In this document: positions 34,174-43,278 of the stretch, piece by piece
How the letters are laid out: each line of letters starts with the position of its first letter
Numbering within the stretch: position 1 is the first letter of the stretch
Assembly: GCA_021784115.1 (NCBI GenBank)
Contig: JAJXTE010000005.1
Coordinates: 1-45,713, forward strand
Direction of reading: 5' to 3'
DNA length: 45,713 bases
From: Pseudomonadota bacterium
Lineage (GTDB): Bacteria > Pseudomonadota > Gammaproteobacteria > Burkholderiales > Thiobacillaceae
The notes under the pieces: generated by a model
Databases searched by the model: none
What the model saw: only the letters and a program-made list of their open reading frames with translations
Told to the model about the DNA's origin: nothing
Made by a program: the position numbers and the translations under genes

Positions 34174-34626
34174 ATGGCCGGTTCCCGCAAGGTCGCACGC
34201 GAGTTCACGCTGCAGGGTGTCTATTCCTGGCTGGTGGGGGGCGCCGACGTCACGCTGATCGCCGCCAGCCTCAAGGAAGACGAGCAGTTCAAGCGCGCCG
34301 ACGAGGATTATTTCCGCACCCTGCTTTACGGCGTGCTGAAGGAGGAGAGCACGCTGAGCACGCGCATCACGCCCTTGCTCGATCGCCCGCTTGCCGAGCT
34401 CTCGCCCATCGAGCGCGGCATCCTGCTCATCGGCGCCTATGAACTGCTGCACTGCCCCGACGTGCCGTGGCGCGTCGCAATCAACGAAGGCGTCGAACTC
34501 GCCAAGAAGTTCGGCGGCACCGACGGCCACAAATACATCAATGGCGTACTCGACAAGCTGGCGCAGGACGTGCGCGCAGTGGAGATCGAGCATGCGAAGA
34601 AGAAAGGCGTGAGCGGGGAGCATTAA
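34174..34626 (+). CDS. nusB: Transcription antitermination factor NusB
   Basis: A 150-residue all-helical NusB. Typical are SRKVAREFTLQGVYSWL, PIERGILLIGAYELLHCPDVPWRVAINEGVELAKKFGGTDGHKYINGVLDKLA. It binds boxA RNA with S10 for rRNA antitermination. The last residues (GVSGEH) are encoded by the left arm of a GTGAGCGG inverted repeat, so the true C-terminus may have been altered by that element. The next gene is thiL, about 50 nt on. Confidence 0.96.
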   Translation: MAGSRKVAREFTLQGVYSWLVGGADVTLIAASLKEDEQFKRADEDYFRTLLYGVLKEESTLSTRITPLLDRPLAELSPIERGILLIGAYELLHCPDVPWRVAINEGVELAKKFGGTDGHKYINGVLDKLAQDVRAVEIEHAKKKGVSGEH

Positions 34627-34671
34627 GCAGTCAGCGGAAAAACCACTCACTGCTCACCGCTTACCGCTCAC
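34609..34671. repeat. GTGAGCGG-type inverted repeat, copy 2
   Basis: GTGAGCGG (34609-34616) pairs with CCGCTCAC (34664-34671); GTCAGCGGAAAAACC and CTGCTCACCGCTTACC lie between. The left arm is inside the nusB reading frame and the right arm ends 5 nt before the thiL start. Confidence 0.8.
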
Positions 34672-34675
34672 CCAC

Positions 34676-35629
34676 ATGGAATTCGACCTCATCGCCCGCC
34701 ACTTCACCCGCGCCACCCCCGGCGCGGTGCTCGGTGTGGGCGACGACTGCGCGCTGCTGGCGCCGACGCCGGGCATGCAGCTTGCGGTGTCGTCCGACAT
34801 GCTGCTCGAAGGCCGCCATTTCTCGCCGCAGGACAGCCCCGCGGGACTTGGCCACAAGTCGCTGGCGGTGAACCTGTCCGACCTCGCCGCGATGGGCGCG
34901 ACGCCGCGCTGGGCCACCCTCGCCATTGCGCTGCCCGAAGAAGACGACGCCTGGCTCACCGCGTTTGCGCGCGGCTTCTTCCGCATGGCGGACCAGCATG
35001 GCATCGAGCTGGTCGGCGGCGACACCACGCGCGGCACGCTGACCCTGTCCATTACCGTCATCGGCGAAGTGCCGCCGGGTCAGGCGCTGCGGCGCGATGG
35101 CGCCCAGGCCGGCGACGACGTCTGGGTGTCCGGCGTGATCGGTTCCGCAGCCGTGGCGCTCGCCTACCGGCAGGGGCGCCTGTTCATGGAGCAGATCGAT
35201 GCCGCCAAGGTCTTGCCTGCGCTCTACCTGCCGACGCCGCGGGTGGAACTCGGCATGGCGCTGCGCGGCATCGCGACCAGCGCGATCGACATTTCGGACG
35301 GCCTGCTCGGTGATCTCGGCCATATTCTGGAGCGCTCGCACGTCGGTGCCACGCTCGAATTCGGCGCGGTGCCGACGCTGCCGGTGGTGCAGGGCTATCT
35401 TCATGAACCGGTTGCGCGCGACTGCGTGCTGGCGGGCGGCGACGACTACGAACTCTGCTTCACCGCGCCGGCCGCCAGGCGCGATGCCATCGCTGCCGCC
35501 GCACAATCCGCAGGCGTGCCCGTGACGCGCATCGGCCGCATCACCGCCGAACCGGGCCTCACTGTCATCAGCGCCGACGGCCAGCCGCTGCGTTTCGACA
35601 GAACCGGCTATGACCACTTTGCGGCCTGA
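34676..35629 (+). CDS. thiL: Thiamine-monophosphate kinase
   Basis: A 317-residue ThiL. MEFDLIARHFT and VGDDCALLAP give the N-terminal ATP-binding acidic cluster, DLAAMGATPRWATLAIALPE and ELVGGDTTRG are conserved, and SAIDISDGLLGDLGHILERS is the PurM-like signature. It phosphorylates TMP to TPP. The nusB-thiL-pgpA order is common. It overlaps pgpA by 20 nt. Confidence 0.95.
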   Translation: MEFDLIARHFTRATPGAVLGVGDDCALLAPTPGMQLAVSSDMLLEGRHFSPQDSPAGLGHKSLAVNLSDLAAMGATPRWATLAIALPEEDDAWLTAFARGFFRMADQHGIELVGGDTTRGTLTLSITVIGEVPPGQALRRDGAQAGDDVWVSGVIGSAAVALAYRQGRLFMEQIDAAKVLPALYLPTPRVELGMALRGIATSAIDISDGLLGDLGHILERSHVGATLEFGAVPTLPVVQGYLHEPVARDCVLAGGDDYELCFTAPAARRDAIAAAAQSAGVPVTRIGRITAEPGLTVISADGQPLRFDRTGYDHFAA

Positions 35630-36098
35630 TTTCAAATTCCTCTTCGCGCATCCGGCGCACCTGATCGCCTTCGGATTCGGCAGCGGACTCGCGCCCAAGG
35701 CGCCCGGTACCGTCGGCACGCTGCTCGGCCTGCCGCTGTTCGGGCTGATCGTCGCCGTCGCGCCGGGCCTGACGAACCGGATCATTATGCTGACCGCCGC
35801 TTTCCTGGTCGGCGTGTGGGCCTGCGGCCGCACCGGCCGGGCGCTCGGCGTCGCCGATCACGGCGGCATGGTGTGGGACGAAATCGTCGCCTATGCGCTG
35901 GTCCTTCTTTTCACGCCGTCCGGCTGGCTGTGGATCGCGCTGGCCTTTGCACTGTTCCGCCTGTTCGATATCCTGAAGCCATGGCCGATCCGGTATGCCG
36001 ACACGCATCTGAAAACCGGCTTCGGCGTGATGTTCGACGATCTTCTGGCGGCAGGCTACGCCATCGCCGTTATCAAGGGAGTGCAATGGCTCGTGTAA
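35610..36098 (+). CDS. pgpA: Phosphatidylglycerophosphatase A
   Basis: A 162-residue membrane phosphatase that makes phosphatidylglycerol. The catalytic region is GGMVWDEIVAY and the N-terminal FGSGLAPKAPGTVGTL is diagnostic; FRLFDILKPWPI follows. About four transmembrane segments are seen. It starts within thiL (20-nt overlap) and overlaps pncC by 13 nt. Confidence 0.94.
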   Translation: MTTLRPDFKFLFAHPAHLIAFGFGSGLAPKAPGTVGTLLGLPLFGLIVAVAPGLTNRIIMLTAAFLVGVWACGRTGRALGVADHGGMVWDEIVAYALVLLFTPSGWLWIALAFALFRLFDILKPWPIRYADTHLKTGFGVMFDDLLAAGYAIAVIKGVQWLV

Positions 36099-36583
36099 GC
36101 GACGAAGAACTGCGCCAGCTCGCGGCCGAAGTGGGCGAGAAGCTCATCGCGCGCGGCTGGATGCTGGCCACCGCCGAGTCCTGCACCGGCGGCTGGGTCG
36201 GGCAATTGCTCACCTCGCTGCCGGGCAGCTCGCACTGGTACGAGCGCGGCTTCATCACCTATGCCAACGCCGCCAAGATCGAGATGCTCGGCGTGCCCGC
36301 AGACCTCATCGAGACCCTCGGCGCGGTCTCAGAGGAAACCGCTGCCGCGATGGCGGCCGGCGCGCTTAAGCACAGCCACGCGCACGCCTCCCTCGCCATA
36401 TCCGGAATCGCCGGCCCCGGCGGCGGCACGCCGCATAAGCCCGTCGGCCTGGTCTGCTACGGCTGGGCGCTGGCGGACGGCAGCGTCATGTCGTCCACCT
36501 GCCGCCTCGACGGCGACCGCGAGGAAATCCGCTCACGTGCGGTGGCCGCGGCCCTGCGCGGGCTGATTGAATTGGTTGGGTGA
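36086..36583 (+). CDS. pncC: Nicotinamide-nucleotide amidohydrolase (CinA C-terminal domain)
   Basis: A 165-residue stand-alone CinA-C domain protein. MLATAESCTGGWVGQLLT, GSSHWYERGFITYANAAKIEMLGV, AVSEETAAAMA and ISGIAGPGGGTPHKPVGLV are the conserved blocks; the Ser and Lys of these are catalytic in the family. It deamidates NMN in pyridine salvage. The start lies within the end of pgpA. Its stop is followed at once by a GTGAGCGG tandem repeat. Confidence 0.93.
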   Translation: MARVSDEELRQLAAEVGEKLIARGWMLATAESCTGGWVGQLLTSLPGSSHWYERGFITYANAAKIEMLGVPADLIETLGAVSEETAAAMAAGALKHSHAHASLAISGIAGPGGGTPHKPVGLVCYGWALADGSVMSSTCRLDGDREEIRSRAVAAALRGLIELVG

Positions 36584-36586
36584 GGG

Positions 36587-36650
36587 GTGAGCGGTGAGCG
36601 GTGAGCGGACAGACCTTACCGCTTCCTGCTTCCCGCTTACCGCTCGCTGA
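36587..36650. repeat. GTGAGCGG-type inverted repeat, copy 3
   Basis: Three tandem GTGAGCG heptamers (36587-36607) face TTACCGCTT, CCCGCTTACCGCTCGCTGA units on the right side. The right arm holds the stop and last codons of the convergent WYL gene, and the left arm begins right after the pncC stop (TGAGGGGTGAGCGG). Confidence 0.8.
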
Positions 36651-37515
36651 AGGCCCACGCCGCAAACGGCTCGATCTCGTCGCGGTTCAGCAGCATCAAC
36701 TGGTAGGCATTCGGATTCAGGCTCTGGTCGGGCGTGGTGTCCACGCCCAGACGCTGCAGCACATACCCGAGCAGCGCGCGCCGCACCTTCACCTCGATGA
36801 CCTCCCCGCTCGCGCCGTAATCCAGCAGCAGGCTTGCGCGCCGGGCCGCATCGAGCCCACTGTGCGGGGCGAGCCTGATCGCCACCCCCTCCACCCAGTC
36901 GTCGTCGTACTGCTCGCCGGATTCGGCAGGTGTCTCCAGGCATTGGGCCGCCAGGACGCGCGACAGCACGAAATCGCGGAAATCGCAGGTGTCCTCGCTA
37001 TACGCCCGCACGTGCCAGCGCAGGCCCGTATTGACGAGGGTGTGCGGCTCGAGCACCCGCTCTGCCCCGCTCTCGCGGCTCGACAGCGAGCGGTAGTCGA
37101 CGCGCAGTTTGCGCCGCCCATGGATGGCACGGGTGACCTGCGCCAGGATCGCCGGGCCGGGCAGCCGCGCCGGCAGCGGCAGCAACGCGGTCGGCAGGCC
37201 GTATACCAGCGTGTCGCCATAGGGCCCGTTCGCCACCGCCAGGTTGGCGGCGATGATCGGCAGCACGGCGGCGGGCGTCAGGTCGGCGAACACGGCGGCA
37301 AACGCCTCGCTCGGCACGAAGCCGAACACGGTGTGGTTGTAGACAAGATTGCTGGGCGCCAGGTCGCCATAGAGTTTGAGATCCTTGGTCGCGGCCGGAT
37401 CGGACAGACCGAAGGCGCGCGCGACGTCGCTGCGCGTCACGACCCCGGTGTACCAGGCCATGATCTCGATGTACTGCAGCCGCTGGCGCGTCGCCCACTT
37501 CACATCCAGGCGCAT
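36637..37515 (-). CDS. WYL domain transcriptional regulator
   Basis: A 292-residue regulator. An N-terminal helix-turn-helix (QRLQYIEIMAWYTGVVTRSDVARAFGLSDPAATKDLKLY) is followed by a WYL domain around residues 115-185 (GRRKLRVDYRSLSSRES, LRWHVRAYS) and a C-terminal extension. WYL domains bind nucleic acids or nucleotides; the family includes the phage-defence regulators BrxR/CapW and the Caulobacter damage regulator DriD. I prefer the ATG at 37515 because AAAGGA precedes it; ATG 37533 is an alternative. It is divergent from recA. Its last codons and stop lie within a GTGAGCGG repeat. Confidence 0.88.
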   Translation of the reverse strand: MRLDVKWATRQRLQYIEIMAWYTGVVTRSDVARAFGLSDPAATKDLKLYGDLAPSNLVYNHTVFGFVPSEAFAAVFADLTPAAVLPIIAANLAVANGPYGDTLVYGLPTALLPLPARLPGPAILAQVTRAIHGRRKLRVDYRSLSSRESGAERVLEPHTLVNTGLRWHVRAYSEDTCDFRDFVLSRVLAAQCLETPAESGEQYDDDWVEGVAIRLAPHSGLDAARRASLLLDYGASGEVIEVKVRRALLGYVLQRLGVDTTPDQSLNPNAYQLMLLNRDEIEPFAAWAFSER

Positions 37516-37614
37516 TTTTTCCTTTGTAATCATATCGATCGCTCCGATCGAGCCGGTTTGAGCGGAATTATAGGGCGGCGCGCACCAAATACAATCTATC
37601 AGGCTGTATTTTAT

Positions 37615-37662
37615 ATGTAGGTGATATTTTGTATTGACACATGAGAATATATCTCCTACATT
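37615..37662. promoter_or_regulatory. recA promoter bracketed by a 15-bp inverted repeat
   Basis: TTGACA (37634-37639), a 17-bp spacer and TACATT (37657-37662) form a strong sigma-70 promoter for recA. Arms ATGTAGGTGATATTT (37615-37629) and ATATATCTCCTACAT (37647-37661) pair at 13 of 15 positions with a 17-nt gap. The right arm covers the -10 region and the left arm lies just upstream of the -35. No LexA-type CTGT-N8-ACAG box was seen between the two genes. Confidence 0.65.
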
Positions 37663-37722
37663 GCAGTCCATGCAGACGCCACGCCGCCTGCCTTCACCAA
37701 ACCGACCATCAGGAGAGAAACC

Positions 37723-38755
<1,033 letters not shown>

Positions 38756-38772
<17 letters not shown>

Positions 38773-39211
38773 GCCCGGCGAGCTGCGTGAACGCGCCCTG
38801 CGCCTCTTGGCGCGGCGCGAGCACAGCCGGTTTGAGCTCACCCGCAAGCTTGGACTTGCGGGTTTTGCGCATGACGACATCGACCCGCTGCTCGACGAAT
38901 TCGAGGAAAAAAACTGGCTGTCCGACCGCCGCTTCGCCGAAAGCTGGGTCGCCGACCACCGCGCCCGCGCCGGCAGCGTCAAGCTCGCCCACGACCTGCG
39001 CCAGCGCGGCGTGAGCGACGGCATCATTTCAGACGTATTGAGCGACAACCGCGACAGCGAACTCGATCGGGCCCGCGACGTGTGGCAGAGGAAATTCGGT
39101 ACCCGTCCCAACGATGCCGCAGAAAAAGCCAGACAGATGCGTTTTCTGCAGAGTCGGGGGTTCACGCTGGAGGTGATCCGGCGCGTCGCAGACAACGCAA
39201 ACGACGCGTAA
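38756..39211 (+). CDS. recX: RecA regulatory protein RecX
   Basis: A 151-residue RecX with three-helix repeats ([67 protein letters not shown]). It modulates RecA filaments. It overlaps the recA end by 17 nt, so it is co-translated. No terminator is seen after it; the next gene converges. Confidence 0.94.
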
Positions 39212-39223
39212 TCAGGCCAACGA

Positions 39224-40849
39224 CTAGAACCTGTGCGAACTTTTCATTGTCGCGTAGTCACGCTTCGTCACGTCGAGTTCATTGCACCCCACAAGAGAGT
39301 CCCGTTTGCAGGCAATCTCAAAATTGGCCATTGCCTTGTCGAGCTGGCCTGCACCCCGATAGATCGCCCCCAGCACGGCAAAATTATTCGGGTCTTGCGG
39401 GTATAGCCGAACAACCGTTTCGGCATCTTGAATGGCCGCCTGGTAATTCCTTTGTTTCATATAGGCAAAGGCGCGATTCCGGTACGCCATCTGATAGCTC
39501 GGATTCACCTGGAGCGAACGCGTGCAATCTGCAATAGCGGCCTGCAAATCCCCACGTTGCATATTCAGTAGACAGCGATTGCCATAGGCCCTGGCGGACC
39601 CTTGCACCCGTTCAGTTGGAAATTTACGTATGGCATCGTCCCAAAGCGCGTACTCACTCGAGAAGCTTTTCAGGCGGTCGCTCGAAAAAACCGCGAACAC
39701 CAAGGCAATGACCAGGACCGACGGCCAGAAGAGTTTGTCCGGGACGGCGTATGTCAACGCCGGGACCAGAATGAACAGCAAGGGAATCCACAGATACGCG
39801 CGATAGAGGACAAAAGGCTCCTGGATTCTCACCGCGGAGAACTCCACCGCAAACAACAGCAAAGGCGCCAGCAAGGCAAACCCGATCAAGCCGCGCCGCC
39901 CGCCTTTGAGAAGCCACAACAGCGAGGTCATTCCATACGCCGCCAGCGCCAAGACCCCCAGCACGTACTTGGACTGCCAGACATGCTCGGCAAATGGCAC
40001 CCGCATGTCGATCGACATCCAGCCGGGATTGGGTATCAGCGTCAACAACAGATATTTGAAGAACAGCGCAGCCTGGGTCATCATGCTCAGCAGCCAGAGA
40101 ACTGCGTGGCTTTCATTCGCATGCACCTGAACAAACTGTTCGACGAAGGGCTCGTATAGCTGCCCCACCTGACTCCTCGTGCTCTTGATGACCACCAAAA
40201 TGGCTATGGGCAGAAAAAGCGAAAATGGCAGCACGAGCTGGCGCCAGGTCTGCCGCGTGATCGGCGCGGCCAACGGCGTCAGCGCCAGGGCCGCAACAGG
40301 AATCAGGACAGCATGTTCCTTGCTGAAAGTGGAAAGCAGGTAAAACAGGGCCGAAAACACAAAATAGGCTTTCTTGCGCGTGATAAGGCCGTCAAAATAG
40401 GTGTTGAGCGCCAGCAGGCCGAACAGCGTCGCCATGACAATGGTGCGCTGGATCAGGTAGCCCACTGCGTAGACCGCCAGCGGATGCAGCAGAAACAGCA
40501 AGGCCGCCGCCATGGCCGCACGTTCGTTGTTGCGATGCGGCGCCGCACGGTTACTGACCTGCTTGACCAGCGCATACAGCACGAACGCGGTCGCCAGATG
40601 CAGGCCGACGTTGAGAAGGCGCTGCGCAAAAAGCTTGTCGTCGAAGAGCAGGTCCACCCACGCGGTGAGAAAATACGGCAGCCAGCGCGTCTCGAAGACA
40701 AACCCCTTGATGAAAATCAGGTTCAGGCCGCCGCGTTTGAAGAAATTGATATCGTCAAAGAAGACCGGGGTATGCAGCGACGGCCAATACAGTCCCACGG
40801 CTGCCGCCACGATCAATACGGGCGCGATTAGCTTCCAGCGTGCATTCAT
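39224..40849 (-). CDS. GT-C-like membrane protein with C-terminal TPR repeats
   Basis: 541 residues. About 12 hydrophobic segments are followed by a soluble C-terminus with TPR units (ARAYGNRCLLNMQRGDLQAAI, SYQMAYRNRAFAYMKQRNYQAAI, PNNFAVLGAIYRGAGQLDKA). After the first helix a FDDINFF motif (Asp32-Asp33) sits in the first periplasmic loop, as in GT-C glycosyltransferases, and the whole layout resembles TMTC-type O-mannosyltransferases. It lies next to the pilin gene on the same strand and is a candidate pilin glycosyltransferase. That role is inference. A strong hairpin separates it from pilA. Confidence 0.72.
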   Translation of the reverse strand: MNARWKLIAPVLIVAAAVGLYWPSLHTPVFFDDINFFKRGGLNLIFIKGFVFETRWLPYFLTAWVDLLFDDKLFAQRLLNVGLHLATAFVLYALVKQVSNRAAPHRNNERAAMAAALLFLLHPLAVYAVGYLIQRTIVMATLFGLLALNTYFDGLITRKKAYFVFSALFYLLSTFSKEHAVLIPVAALALTPLAAPITRQTWRQLVLPFSLFLPIAILVVIKSTRSQVGQLYEPFVEQFVQVHANESHAVLWLLSMMTQAALFFKYLLLTLIPNPGWMSIDMRVPFAEHVWQSKYVLGVLALAAYGMTSLLWLLKGGRRGLIGFALLAPLLLFAVEFSAVRIQEPFVLYRAYLWIPLLFILVPALTYAVPDKLFWPSVLVIALVFAVFSSDRLKSFSSEYALWDDAIRKFPTERVQGSARAYGNRCLLNMQRGDLQAAIADCTRSLQVNPSYQMAYRNRAFAYMKQRNYQAAIQDAETVVRLYPQDPNNFAVLGAIYRGAGQLDKAMANFEIACKRDSLVGCNELDVTKRDYATMKSSHRF

Positions 40850-40892
40850 ATCACCGCCTTGCTTCGAAGAACAGTAGATTTCCGGGAGCATA

Positions 40893-40926
40893 AACAACAA
40901 CGCCACCGACTGGTGGCGTTGTTGTT
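40893..40926 (-). terminator. Strong hairpin after the pilin gene
   Basis: AACAACAACGCCACC (40893-40907), loop GACT, GGTGGCGTTGTTGTT (40912-40926): a perfect 15-bp stem 60 nt after the pilin stop and 44 nt before the membrane-protein start. On the minus strand TTGTTGTTTATG follows. It probably limits read-through from highly expressed pilA. Confidence 0.8.
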
Positions 40927-40985
40927 GGCTTTCCGCTCAAGCGTGGGCGACAGGAACCATCCCGCCCGCTCGAGCGCAATCCTGA

Positions 40986-41405
40986 TCAGGCGCAGCCGGC
41001 CGGCTTGAATTCAGGCTTGGCGAAGGCGGTGGTCACGCAGCTGTAAAGGCCCGTTGCGTCACGATTAAGCTGGATCTTTGCGCCCGCACCCAGACGGCCC
41101 GGGTTTCTGAACGTGCACAGGATTGCCGCTGTAGTGGTACCGCTCGCTGCCGTTGGCGTCACGCTCAAGTCGCAGGAACCCGTCTGCGTAGCCAAGCCCA
41201 CGTTTTGAAGGGTCTGGGTAGAACCCTCGGTGGCAAGCAGCTCATAGGAGGTCTTGCCGCCGTCAATCTCTTGCAGGCCGGCGGCCGCCTTGGATTTTGC
41301 GACATAATCCTGGTAAGCAGGGATGGCGATGGCAGCCAGAATACCGATGATCGCCACGACGATCATCAGTTCGATCAGGGTAAAACCTTGTTGAACTTTA
41401 CGCAT
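40986..41405 (-). CDS. pilA: Type IV major pilin
   Basis: A 139-residue type IVa prepilin. The leader MRKVQQG is cut before [20 protein letters not shown], with Phe at +1 and Glu at +5. A pair of Cys near the C-terminus ([19 protein letters not shown]) forms the usual disulfide loop, plus another pair in the middle (SCDLSV, ILCTF). AAAGGAGA precedes the start by about 7 nt. The candidate sigma-54 promoter at 41466-41481 suggests PilR control. Confidence 0.95.
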   Translation of the reverse strand: MRKVQQGFTLIELMIVVAIIGILAAIAIPAYQDYVAKSKAAAGLQEIDGGKTSYELLATEGSTQTLQNVGLATQTGSCDLSVTPTAASGTTTAAILCTFRNPGRLGAGAKIQLNRDATGLYSCVTTAFAKPEFKPAGCA

Positions 41406-41465
41406 TTCAAATCTCCTTTGGTTGGGCAAGATAAACACGAGCCTCCCGTGTCTGGAGCTATAACG

Positions 41466-41481
41466 AGCAGTTGCCATGCCA
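41466..41481 (-). promoter_or_regulatory. Candidate sigma-54 promoter of pilA
   Basis: On the minus strand TGGCATGGCAACTGCT matches the RpoN consensus TGGCAY-N5-YTGCW with GG and GC correctly spaced. It lies about 60 nt before the pilA start, the usual position for pilin promoters. Confidence 0.65.
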
Positions 41482-41658
41482 ACTTTAGAATCCGAGTGCG
41501 ACTTTTTAGAAAACCGGCCGGGAACGCCTGCCAGTCCTCGAGATGCGGAGTCGGGTGCCCACTCTGTCCCTCACTTCCCTGTCCGATTGCCGCCCGTTCG
41601 GCATGCCCGGCATGGGCACGAGGTGACACTTTTTGTCACCCCATCCGCGGCGCAATAA

Positions 41659-41685
41659 AAAAGCCACGCTTGCGCGTGGCTTTTT
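41659..41685 (-). terminator. Terminator after tRNA-Lys
   Basis: AAAAGCCACGC, loop TTGC, GCGTGGCTTTTT. The stem carries T-runs in both directions. It lies right after the tRNA end on the minus strand. Confidence 0.88.
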
Positions 41686-41690
41686 GGACA

Positions 41691-41766
41691 TGGTGGGTCG
41701 GGCGAGATTCGAACTCGCGACCAACGGATTAAAAGTCCGCTGCTCTACCGGCTGAGCTACCGACCC
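41691..41766 (-). tRNA. tRNA-Lys (anticodon TTT)
   Basis: A 76-nt cloverleaf with genome-encoded CCA. The acceptor arm begins GGGTCGG, the D arm has AGCTCAGCCGGTAGAGC, the anticodon loop reads CTTTTAA (anticodon TTT) on a GCGGA/TCCGT stem, and the T arm has GTTCGAATC. The pilin gene is downstream on the same strand and the thiosulfate transporter gene lies upstream. Confidence 0.98.
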
Positions 41767-41879
41767 GGGGATTTGACTGGAGCCAACTGGCTGCCGCCCT
41801 ATCCGCGAAAGCCCGAGATTATAGCCGAAGCTTCGCGGACGGGTAAAGCGTCGCGGCGGTTTTTTGACACGCCCGGAGC

Positions 41880-43061
41880 TCAGCCCTCCGCGCGCATCAT
41901 CATGGCGTACTGCACTTTCATGGTGACCGCGCTGCCGAGCACGATGGCAACGAAGGTGAGGATGGAACCCAGCGCCAGGGTGGAGAAGCCGGTGATGCCC
42001 TGGCCGATGGTGCAGCCCATCGCCAGCACGCCACCGAAGCCCATGAGGATCGCGCCGATCAGGTGATTGACGAAGTCGCGGGCGGAGGCGAACCACTCGA
42101 CGCGGAAGCTGCGCGAAACCAGCGACCACAGCAGGGAGCCGGCGATGACGCCTGCCAGCGCCATGACGCCGAAGGTGAGCAGGGTGCGGGCGAAGCCGCT
42201 CGCCGCGTAACCCAGGGTCTGCCCCATCGGATTGATGAAGGTGAAGGACTGCGACGCGAGCGGCCCGGCGGCTGCGGGTCTGACCGCGTCGGCGGGCGCA
42301 TACAGGTCCCAGTCCTGGACGTAGGCCTGCAGCGACAGGATGTCGCCGTCGGCGTCCACCTTGATGTTGCTGGTGACATACCAGGCGGCAAGCACGGCAA
42401 GGCCGACGACGAGGCCGCCGAGGATGTTGTCGGAACTGCCACGGAAATCGGCCGACTTGAACGCCCACACCAGCATCAGAATGCCGATGACGGCGCCCAT
42501 CACCATGCGGCCGGTGGCAACCTTGTCGCCGAAGAGCATCGCGCCGAGGTCCTGATTGGTGGTCAACGTGATGGCGGTCGGATTGGTCCACGGATAGAAC
42601 AGGGTGGAGTACAGCGTCTTGTCGCTGCCCGGGAAGGGGTTGACCATGAAGTAGGCAATCACGGCGATGACCAGCAGCACCATGACCGACTTGAGGTTGC
42701 CGCCGCCGATGCGGACCAGCGTCTTGTTGCCGCACCCGGAGGCGAGCGTCATGCCGATGCCGAACAGGACGCCGCCGACCGCGTTCTCGAGCCAGACGAG
42801 ATTGTTCTGGCGGTAGGGCGGGAAGGTGCTGCTGACGTTCACCAGCCCGGCCGCCTCCAGCGCCGTCACACCCAGCACGCCGACCGCGATGGCGAACACC
42901 CATGCGCGCAAGCGTCCGGTGTCGCCCATGTTGACCCAATCGGACACCGCGCCCATGGTGCAGAAATTGGTCTTGTTGACCACGGCGCCCATGATCAGGG
43001 CAATCGCGAAGGTCGACCACAGAAAAATCGATTGTGCGCTTGCGAAATTCTCATAGGTCAT
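41880..43061 (-). CDS. YeeE/YedE family thiosulfate transporter (TsuA-like)
   Basis: A 393-residue membrane protein with about nine to ten helices. The family Cys motifs are seen: NFCTMG (Cys34), SGCGNK and AMGCTIGQG, which in TsuA relay thiosulfate through the membrane. An insert around residues 215-265 (YVQDWDLYAPADAVRPA) is periplasmic or cytoplasmic and family-variable. The protein would import thiosulfate or another sulfur compound. No TusA-like partner gene adjoins it. The start at 43061 was set by the MTYENFASAQ N-terminus; upstream residues do not fit. Confidence 0.9.
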   Translation of the reverse strand: MTYENFASAQSIFLWSTFAIALIMGAVVNKTNFCTMGAVSDWVNMGDTGRLRAWVFAIAVGVLGVTALEAAGLVNVSSTFPPYRQNNLVWLENAVGGVLFGIGMTLASGCGNKTLVRIGGGNLKSVMVLLVIAVIAYFMVNPFPGSDKTLYSTLFYPWTNPTAITLTTNQDLGAMLFGDKVATGRMVMGAVIGILMLVWAFKSADFRGSSDNILGGLVVGLAVLAAWYVTSNIKVDADGDILSLQAYVQDWDLYAPADAVRPAAAGPLASQSFTFINPMGQTLGYAASGFARTLLTFGVMALAGVIAGSLLWSLVSRSFRVEWFASARDFVNHLIGAILMGFGGVLAMGCTIGQGITGFSTLALGSILTFVAIVLGSAVTMKVQYAMMMRAEG

Positions 43062-43278
43062 GAATCGGGTTCTCCTCGGGAAGGGTAGAGCGGGGCTGCC
43101 GCAGATGTCGGATAAACGACGAATTTTAATCGGTTCACCCGGGAGCCAGGCTGGATAATAAGTACCATCGAGCCCGCTCCGCCAAGGCCGGGTTGGCAAG
43201 CGTTGGCCCGATGCGCGCGTGGACGTGCTCTCGGCGTGGGCAGCACGGGCGTTTAGACTCGCACGTCATCGCCCCGGC

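Noticed and set aside
37600-37662. LexA box in front of recA
   Set aside because: CTGT at 37604 is followed by ATTTTATA then TGTA, not ACAG; no other match in the intergenic region.
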